Assembly: GCA_903895515.1 (NCBI GenBank)
Contig: CAITUB010000249.1
Coordinates: forward strand, 1 to 18,540
Length of the DNA stretch: 18,540 nucleotides
From: an uncultured Acidimicrobium sp.
GTDB lineage: Bacteria > Actinomycetota > Acidimicrobiia > Acidimicrobiales > Ilumatobacteraceae
Direction: 5' to 3'
Shown here one piece after another: positions 13,172 to 18,540 of this stretch. The notes beneath the pieces were generated by a model. That model was not told where the DNA came from and did not search any database. It saw only the letters and a list, made by a program, of their open reading frames with translations. A program made the position numbers and the translations under genes. How positions within the stretch are numbered: position 1 is the first letter of the stretch; each line of letters starts with the position of its first letter.

Positions 13172-14299
13172 ATGTCGAATCCGGCCCCCGCAAAGATTTC
13201 GATTCCTGCAGCGCTTCTTCCGTCTGATGGGCGCTTCGGTAGCGGACCTTCGAAAATTCGCGATGCACAAATTGATGCACTCGTTGCCGCCGGCAAAAAC
13301 ATTCTGGGCACATCGCACCGACAGGCACCTGTAAAAAACTTGCTTGGTTCAGTTCGCGAACAATTGCATCAACTGTTTTCTTTGCCAAACGACTGGGAAG
13401 TCGTGTTCGGTAACGGTGGAGCAAGCATGTTTTGGGATGCTGCAACATTTGGTCTCATCGACAAGCGCAGCGAGCATTTGGTGTTCGGTGAGTTCTCATC
13501 AAAGTTCGCCGATGCTGCACGCAAGGCTCCGCATCTGCAAGAGCCAGTTGTCGTCGATGCCGCTCCAGGCACCGTTGCAGAAGTTGAACTTGCCGACGTC
13601 GATACGTATTGCTTCACTCACAACGAAACAAGCACTGGCGCGGCAATGCCACTCGTTCGCCCAACCACACCACAAGATGCGATCGTGGTGGTTGACGCAA
13701 CGTCTGCTGCAGGCGGAATGGCGTGGTCAACAAGTGAAGTAGACGTGTACTACTTCTCTCCACAAAAGGGTTTTGGTTCTGAAGGTGGAACATGGATCGC
13801 ACTGTGTTCACCACGCGCGGTTCAACGAATCAACCAAATTGCAGCAACAAAACGCTGGTGCCCAACTTCGCTCGACCTGTCCGTTGCCCTCGAAAACTCG
13901 CGCGCCAATCAGACATACAACACACCCTCAATTTCAACCTTTGTCATGTTGAACAACCAACTGAAATGGATGCTGGAAAACGGCGGTCTCGACTGGTGTG
14001 TTCAGCGCACGACACAGAGTTCGGAGCACCTCTACAACTGGGCTACGCGGCAGAGTTTCGCTGCTCCGTTTGTACATAACCCTGCTTACCGCTCGCCCGT
14101 CGTTGGCACCATTGACATTGACGGATTTGATGCAAACACCATTAACGCGGTGTTGCGCGACAACGGCATTGTCGATACCGATTCATATCGCAAACTTGGC
14201 CGCAATCAACTTCGCGTATCCATGTTTCCTTCCGTCGAACCAACCGACATTCAACAACTCACTAAATGCATCGACTACATCGTGGAGCAACTGTCATGA
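13172..14299 (+). CDS. serC: Phosphoserine aminotransferase
   Basis: A PLP-dependent transaminase that converts 3-phosphohydroxypyruvate and glutamate to phosphoserine, the second step of serine synthesis. It has 375 residues and is close to the mycobacterial-type SerC: LLPSDGRFGSGPSKIRDAQ (16-34), GTSHRQAPVKNL (46-57), FGNGGASMFWDAATF (79-93), THNETSTG (129-136), VVDATSAAGG (173-182) and the PLP-binding Lys199 in YFSPQKGFGSEGG. NTPSISTF and RVSMFPSVEPTDI are also family stretches. The start at 13172 is supported by the homologous N-terminus; no good Shine-Dalgarno site is near, and GAAACT six bases upstream is only a weak -10 match. The stop overlaps the serA start in ATGA, so the two are translationally coupled. 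Confidence 0.95.
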   Translation: MSNPAPAKISIPAALLPSDGRFGSGPSKIRDAQIDALVAAGKNILGTSHRQAPVKNLLGSVREQLHQLFSLPNDWEVVFGNGGASMFWDAATFGLIDKRSEHLVFGEFSSKFADAARKAPHLQEPVVVDAAPGTVAEVELADVDTYCFTHNETSTGAAMPLVRPTTPQDAIVVVDATSAAGGMAWSTSEVDVYYFSPQKGFGSEGGTWIALCSPRAVQRINQIAATKRWCPTSLDLSVALENSRANQTYNTPSISTFVMLNNQLKWMLENGGLDWCVQRTTQSSEHLYNWATRQSFAAPFVHNPAYRSPVVGTIDIDGFDANTINAVLRDNGIVDTDSYRKLGRNQLRVSMFPSVEPTDIQQLTKCIDYIVEQLS

Positions 14300-15873
14300 C
14301 CAGCAAACGAATCGTGATCGCCGAAACCATTGCTGAATCTGGCCTCGATCGGCTGCGTGCTGCCGGCTTCGACGTAGATGTTCAACTGGACAAAACACCA
14401 GAACAACTGCATGAAATACTGCGCGGTGCTCATGGGCTTATTGTGCGCTCGGCAACCATGGTGGATGCCGCAATGTTGAAGGCAGGAAGCGACCTCGTTG
14501 TCGTTGCGCGCGCTGGTGTTGGCCTAGACAACATTGACGTAGAGGCTGCAACTGCTCAAGGCGTCATGGTGGTAAACGCGCCACAGTCGAACGTGTTGTC
14601 TGCAGCCGAACACACGATGGCCCTCATCATGGCTATTGCCCGCAATGTTCCCCAAGCTCATCGTTCATTAATGGAAGGTCGCTGGGAACGCAGTAAGTGG
14701 GAAGGCATCGAACTTGCTGGCAAGACGCTTGGCATTTTGGGTCTTGGCAGAATTGGAACACTCGTTGCGCAACGCGCTCGCGCATTTGACATGCGACTCA
14801 TTGCATTCGACCCATTCGTCTCGGTAGAACGCGGACGCGAACTAGGTGTGGACATGACCACGCTTGAGCGTGTGGTTGAGCAGGCCGACATTTTGACCAT
14901 TCACTTGCCAAAAACAAAAGAGACCAACGGCATTATCAACACTGAGATGATGAAGCGCGCAAAACCATCGCTGCGCATCGTCAACGTTGCGCGCGGCGGA
15001 ATTGTGAACGAGGAAGATCTTGCAGAGGCGCTGCGCAGTGGCACCATTGCGGGAGCAGCACTCGATGTGTTTGTAAAGGAACCAACTACAGATTCCCCAT
15101 TGTTCGCATTAAGCAATGTTGTGGCAACTCCACACTTAGGTGCAAGCACTCGCGAGGCGCAAGACCGAGCTGGCGAAGTAGTCGCCGACATGGTGCAACT
15201 TGCACTGAAGGGTGACTTCGTCCCATTTGCCGTCAACCTTGAAGCAAAAGACGCCAATGAAACGCTGAAGCCATTCATTCCACTTGCCGACCGACTTGGC
15301 CGCGTGTTTGCCTCACTCATTGAAACTGCTCCAACAGCAATTGAAATTTCGACGACAGGTGAGATCGGTGCTTACGATCCGGGCCTCATCACGATCAGTG
15401 CATTGAAAGGCATGTTGTCGCGCTGGACACATGAACCGGTCAGCCTGGTGAATGCACCGAGCATTGCGCGCAATTTAGGAATCGCTGTTGAAAGCGTGGC
15501 GTCAACGAACACCACACATCGCGACTACGTCAACCTCATCACGCTGCGCTCTGGCGATCGCAATCTTTCAGCCACGCTTACTGGTAGGCGTCGCGAAGCA
15601 CGCATTGTCATGATTGATGGTCACCTCACCGACATTCCGCCGTCTGAACACATGTTGGTCGTGAAAAACGATGACAGGCCAGGTGCAATTGGGCGTGTGG
15701 CCACCGCACTCGGTGATGCTGGAATCAACATTGCCAACATGGATGTGGGTTCGACGGAAACCGAAGGCAGCGCGTTGATGTGTATTGCTACAACAACTGC
15801 TGTTCCGCTCGACGTGATGAACAAACTGCGCACACTTGAGGGAATTTCAAGCGTTGTTTCAGTTGGCGCTTAA
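14296..15873 (+). CDS. serA: D-3-phosphoglycerate dehydrogenase, long form
   Basis: It oxidises 3-phosphoglycerate to 3-phosphohydroxypyruvate with NAD+, the first committed step of serine synthesis. It has 525 residues, the length of the actinobacterial form with three parts. The dehydrogenase core (1-310) shows VVARAGVGLDNID (68-81), the NAD-binding GLGRIG (149-154), Arg233 in NVARGGIVNEEDL, Glu262 in FVKEPTT and His280 in ATPHLGAST. An allosteric substrate-binding domain occupies about 320-450. A C-terminal ACT domain (HMLVVKNDDRPGAIGRVATALGDAGINIANMDVG) is the site of serine feedback inhibition in homologues. The ATG at 14296 overlaps the serC stop; an ATG at 14266 would lie inside serC. 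It ends nine bases before the convergent AI-2E gene. Confidence 0.97.
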   Translation: MTSKRIVIAETIAESGLDRLRAAGFDVDVQLDKTPEQLHEILRGAHGLIVRSATMVDAAMLKAGSDLVVVARAGVGLDNIDVEAATAQGVMVVNAPQSNVLSAAEHTMALIMAIARNVPQAHRSLMEGRWERSKWEGIELAGKTLGILGLGRIGTLVAQRARAFDMRLIAFDPFVSVERGRELGVDMTTLERVVEQADILTIHLPKTKETNGIINTEMMKRAKPSLRIVNVARGGIVNEEDLAEALRSGTIAGAALDVFVKEPTTDSPLFALSNVVATPHLGASTREAQDRAGEVVADMVQLALKGDFVPFAVNLEAKDANETLKPFIPLADRLGRVFASLIETAPTAIEISTTGEIGAYDPGLITISALKGMLSRWTHEPVSLVNAPSIARNLGIAVESVASTNTTHRDYVNLITLRSGDRNLSATLTGRRREARIVMIDGHLTDIPPSEHMLVVKNDDRPGAIGRVATALGDAGINIANMDVGSTETEGSALMCIATTTAVPLDVMNKLRTLEGISSVVSVGA

Positions 15874-15882
15874 CAGCACCGA

Positions 15883-16986
15883 CTATTTCTTGCGACTGGA
15901 TCTCTTCACTTTCGCAATGGGCATCCGCACCAGGTCATCATCAATGACGTCATGGCGAGGGCCCCAACTGCCAATAAGCGCCTGAGCCATTGCAGCCGCT
16001 GGAAGAGCCAACACTGCACCAACTGGCCCAAGAATTGCTCCACCAACAATTGCCGAGCCAAACGCGACTGCGGCATGAACATGCAACGTACGCGCGGTAA
16101 TGCGTGGCGAGATGAGGTAGTTCTCCAGTTGTTGATACACCAATACGAACGCAATAACTAAAAGCGCCTTGAACGGCGAGTTGAAGAACGTCAGCAGTAA
16201 TGGCAGGACGCCTGCAAGATACGTTCCGACAACTGGCAAGAATTGCGAAACGATGCCAACCCACAGCGCCATTGCAATAGGGGCTGGCGTGCCAATTGCT
16301 TGGAAAGCAATCCAATGGAAAAACGCTGAAACCAACGCAAGCAGTGCACGTGAATACAGATACCCACCTGTTTTTGCAATAGCGAGTTCCCACGTTCGCA
16401 ATACTGCTCGTTGTTTCGATTCGGGTAATCGACTGCAAATCACACGCCTCAGTCGCGGACCATCAGCAACCAAGTAAAAAGTAAACAGCACAATGGTCAG
16501 TAGTTGTAACGACGCTCCAAGAGCGTTTACTGAAAGTGAAATCACTTTGCCCTGTTGCCGTTTAATGAACTTCTGAACTGGCCCTTTCGGGTCGGCAATT
16601 GACGCGTTCACTTCTGCCGGATCAATGTTGGAATTAAACGTCTCGTTAACGAAATCCACAGTGTCATTCACGTAGCTCTCGCTGTTTTTTAAGACGTCTG
16701 CAACTTGACTTCCCACGAGTGAACCAACTGCACCAATAAACACCGATGCAAATGCAATAATGCTGAAAATGATGAGCAACGTTCCCGATCCTCGACGCCA
16801 TCCGCGTTTTGCCAAGCGATTCACACCCGGCTCAATCGCCAGTGCCAAGAAGATTGACACCAAAACAAGGAGCAAGAAACTTGACAACTGATGGAAGAGT
16901 TCGCGCGCAACAAGTGCGGCGAGGAACATCATCCAAAACAGCACTATTGCCCGTGGCACCCACTTGGGCATTGGGTTTGTAGTCAC
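15883..16986 (-). CDS. AI-2E family (UPF0118) transporter
   Basis: A 367-residue membrane protein with about eight helices. Features are the N-terminal hairpin (VPRAIVLFWMMFLAALVARELF, FLLLVLVSIFLALAIEPGVNRLAKRGWRRG), a soluble segment of about 100 residues with VADVLKNSESYVNDTVDFV, and the conserved C-terminal block WVGIVSQFLPVVGTYLAGVLPLLL, YQQLENYLISPRI and ILGPVGAVLALPAAAM. The block P-x-x-G-x-Y and QxxExxxxxPRI is typical of the family. Members export autoinducer-2 or act as Na+/H+ antiporters; the substrate cannot be told. The GTG at 16986 is chosen because TACTGT is six bases upstream; ATG codons at 17019 and 16971 are alternatives. The C-terminal tail is basic (KVKRSSRKK). Confidence 0.88.
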   Translation of the reverse strand: MTTNPMPKWVPRAIVLFWMMFLAALVARELFHQLSSFLLLVLVSIFLALAIEPGVNRLAKRGWRRGSGTLLIIFSIIAFASVFIGAVGSLVGSQVADVLKNSESYVNDTVDFVNETFNSNIDPAEVNASIADPKGPVQKFIKRQQGKVISLSVNALGASLQLLTIVLFTFYLVADGPRLRRVICSRLPESKQRAVLRTWELAIAKTGGYLYSRALLALVSAFFHWIAFQAIGTPAPIAMALWVGIVSQFLPVVGTYLAGVLPLLLTFFNSPFKALLVIAFVLVYQQLENYLISPRITARTLHVHAAVAFGSAIVGGAILGPVGAVLALPAAAMAQALIGSWGPRHDVIDDDLVRMPIAKVKRSSRKK

Positions 16987-16992
16987 ATATCC

Positions 16993-16998
16993 ACAGTA
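16993..16998 (-). promoter_or_regulatory. Candidate -10 element (TACTGT) for the AI-2E gene, leaderless
   Basis: On the minus strand TACTGT is followed by GGATAT and the GTG at 16986. The element lies within a frame that could be read as coding from 17019, so it also argues against that longer start. Confidence 0.42.
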
Positions 16999-17042
16999 CT
17001 GCCAAGCGTGACTATGCATCTTGACTCTCGCGGTGGCACGAT

Positions 17043-17960
17043 GTGGCAGTGGATATTGCCAAATCGCTCAATATTGAGGCCCGCATAAATGAATTGCGCG
17101 ACTCACTAGGTGAAGCATTGCGCAGTCGCGTAGTTGGACCAGACGCGGACACTCGTGTGCAACAAATTATGGAAGTTGACGGACCGCGCTGGTTCTCAGA
17201 GGACCGACCTATTCGCATTGTTCATGCCGACGCATCAATGTTTATAGGCGGATTACGTGCACTCCTTTTACAAACCCTTCACCCGCTCGCTATGGCAGGC
17301 GTTGCTCAGCATTCCGATTACAAGAACGACCCGTGGGGAAGGCTGCAACGCACTGCTGACTTTCTTGCCTCCACAACATTTGGTCCAGCAGATGAAGCAC
17401 AACGAATCATCGATCGCATTTTGTATGTGCACGGTTTCGTAGTTGGAACTGCAAGCGACGGCCGACCGTATTCAGCTAATGACCCGCATTTACTGCGCTG
17501 GGTTCATGTGGTTGAAGTAGATAGTTTCCTCACTGCACACACGCATTTTGGTGAACACTCGTTGACGCAAGAACAGCGCGATGGTTACGTGGAAGACATG
17601 TCCTACATTGCGGCAAAACTTGGTGTAACTGCTCCACCGAAAACTGAACGCGCACTTCGCGATCAAATGAAGTCATTCAAGAACGAATTGCAGAGCACCG
17701 CCGAAAGCCGAGATGCCATCAAGTACCTCATGTTTAACCCACCACTTCCATGCCCTGCGCGTGCTGCGTACTACTCGCTCGTTGCTGCAACAGTTGCAAC
17801 ATTGCCAGCATGGTCGCGCGACCTATTGCGCATTCCGTTTTTACCGGTGAGCGAACGCTTTGCACTTCGCCCGCTAGGTGGTTTATTCACCCGCGGACTT
17901 CGCTGGATTACTGCGCCTACTTCGCCGTATCAGCGCAAAGACGCAACAGATTTAGCCTGA
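17043..17960 (+). CDS. DUF2236 / MpaB-like oxygenase family protein
   Basis: A 305-residue protein of the DUF2236 (ER-bound oxygenase MpaB/MpaB'/latex-clearing-protein-related) family common in actinobacteria. The hallmark block is ADASMFIGGLRALLLQTLHPLAMAGV (63-87), with His80, then QHSDYKNDPWGRLQRTADFLASTTFG (89-114) with Arg103, and LLRWVHVVEVDSFLTAH (150-166) with His155. In characterised relatives such His residues bind heme, so an oxidative role on a hydrophobic substrate is plausible but unproven. Helix-rich C-terminal sequence and NPPLPCPARAAYYSLVAATVATLP (about 223-248) are typical. The start is GTG at 17043; a second GTG at 17049, with CACGAT six bases upstream, is an alternative. 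It overlaps the convergent peptidase C26 gene by 31 bases at the 3' ends. Confidence 0.83.
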   Translation: MAVDIAKSLNIEARINELRDSLGEALRSRVVGPDADTRVQQIMEVDGPRWFSEDRPIRIVHADASMFIGGLRALLLQTLHPLAMAGVAQHSDYKNDPWGRLQRTADFLASTTFGPADEAQRIIDRILYVHGFVVGTASDGRPYSANDPHLLRWVHVVEVDSFLTAHTHFGEHSLTQEQRDGYVEDMSYIAAKLGVTAPPKTERALRDQMKSFKNELQSTAESRDAIKYLMFNPPLPCPARAAYYSLVAATVATLPAWSRDLLRIPFLPVSERFALRPLGGLFTRGLRWITAPTSPYQRKDATDLA

Positions 17961-18540
17961 GCAACAAACGCGTTGTACAGGTTCTGTTGAACTGAATCAG
18001 TCTGCGCAGTGTCTTCTGGGTGCCACTGCACTCCCACTAACCAGTGATCAGTGTGTTCAATTCCTTCAAGTAATCCATCTTCGGCCCACGCAACTGCAAC
18101 ACAACCAGGCGCGACGGTGTCGACAATTTGGTGATGGAACGAAGCGCCACGCAACGACGTTGCGCCTAACGCTGTTGCCAACTTGCTGCCAGCTTCAATT
18201 CGAACTTCGTGCACAGCAAACGGCGCACCCTCAGGAAAGTTGTCGGGCTTGTGCAACACCTGTGCATCAGCGTTTGGAAGCGTTGCAATTTCTTGCACCA
18301 ATGTTCCACCCAGAGCAACGTTTGTAATTTGTAGTCCGCGGCAAATTGCAAGCACTGGTTTGCCCATGCGAACAGCAGCTTTCACCATGGTGGATTCGAA
18401 AATGTCTTGCTCGGTAAGAATGCCGTACACGTACACGCTTGGCTCTTGGCCATACAGCTTTGGGTCAACGTCGCCGCCGCCCATGAGCACCAAGCCATCG
18501 AAACGCGACATCAACTCATCGGCGTCTTCATCGGTTAAAT
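17930..18540 (-). CDS. Class I glutamine amidotransferase-like hydrolase, peptidase C26 (partial, N-terminus off the right edge)
   Basis: About 202 C-terminal residues are present and the frame runs through the right edge (LTDEDADELMSRFDGLV). Motifs are FDGLVLMGGGDVDPKLYG, the nucleophile elbow PVLAICRGLQITNVALGGTLVQE with the catalytic Cys, GASFHHQIVDTVAPGCVAVAWAEDGLLEGIEH and the His/Glu pair VGVQWHPED. This set is typical of gamma-glutamyl-GABA hydrolase (PuuD-like) proteins, which cleave gamma-glutamyl amides in the cytosol. It could serve putrescine breakdown or another gamma-glutamyl pathway; a dedicated gamma-glutamyl-amine synthetase partner is not clear in this window, although GlnA-like enzymes lie 14 kb away. 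The tail overlaps the DUF2236 gene by 31 bases. Confidence 0.9.
   Translation of the reverse strand, partial: LTDEDADELMSRFDGLVLMGGGDVDPKLYGQEPSVYVYGILTEQDIFESTMVKAAVRMGKPVLAICRGLQITNVALGGTLVQEIATLPNADAQVLHKPDNFPEGAPFAVHEVRIEAGSKLATALGATSLRGASFHHQIVDTVAPGCVAVAWAEDGLLEGIEHTDHWLVGVQWHPEDTAQTDSVQQNLYNAFVAQAKSVASLR

Noticed and set aside
1..18540. Defence island, prophage, insertion sequence, tRNA or rRNA
   Set aside because: No transposase, integrase, toxin-antitoxin, Cas, restriction gene, inverted terminal repeats or cloverleaf-like sequence was noticed; nearly all of the window is housekeeping coding sequence.

Overview
The window looks like a compact chromosomal segment from an actinobacterium, with no mobile or defence island. 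The grounds are a GlnR-type nitrogen regulator, a eukaryote-like type II glutamine synthetase, a mycobacterial-type SerC, a MIP18-Mrp fusion, a DUF2236 oxygenase-like protein and Lys/Ala-rich (PAKKA-like) tails. Base composition is moderate (roughly half G+C by eye) and intergenic gaps are very short. My best guess is a streamlined planktonic lineage such as Acidimicrobiia/Ilumatobacteraceae-like bacteria; this is inference from protein style, not a database result.

Layout. 1-1039 (-): glutamine-dependent NAD+ synthase, cut by the left edge. 1174-4426 (+): a nitrogen block of type II glutamine synthetase (glnII), a strong hairpin, a GlnA2-like type I glutamine synthetase, and a GlnR-like OmpR-family regulator. 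4423-6991 (-): an apparent operon of ridA-like deaminase, a 51-residue membrane protein, an 8-oxoguanine-deaminase-like amidohydrolase and a GDT1/UPF0016 cation transporter. 7048-7923 (+): Tat-type lipoprotein with a thioredoxin-like domain. 7929-9518: divergent Fe-S assembly pair, an ErpA/IscA-type carrier (-) and an Mrp ATPase (+). 9515-12604 (-): a translationally coupled nfeD, EamA transporter and NUDIX operon. 12707-15873 (+): stand-alone receiver protein, serC and serA (serine biosynthesis). 15883-16986 (-): AI-2E family membrane protein. 17043-17960 (+): DUF2236 protein. 17930-18540 (-): class I amidotransferase-like peptidase C26, cut by the right edge.

How the genes fit together. The clearest functional theme is nitrogen assimilation. 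NAD+ synthase uses glutamine, the two synthetases make it, and the GlnR-like protein probably controls them; a phased TTCAC/TTCAC/GCAAC array lies upstream of glnII. Other themes are purine-damage catabolism (amidohydrolase with RidA), Fe-S cluster delivery (ErpA with Mrp) and serine synthesis (SerC and SerA coupled by an ATGA overlap).

No complete new multi-gene system was found. The most notable features are small-scale. At least six first-in-unit genes have TAnnnT exactly six bases before an ATG or GTG, which points to leaderless transcription. Two unrelated enzymes carry histone-H1-like Lys/Ala tails. The NfeD protease domain has lost its nucleophilic serine. An unlisted 51-codon membrane gene sits inside the deaminase operon. 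Convergent genes repeatedly share or nearly share stop codons.
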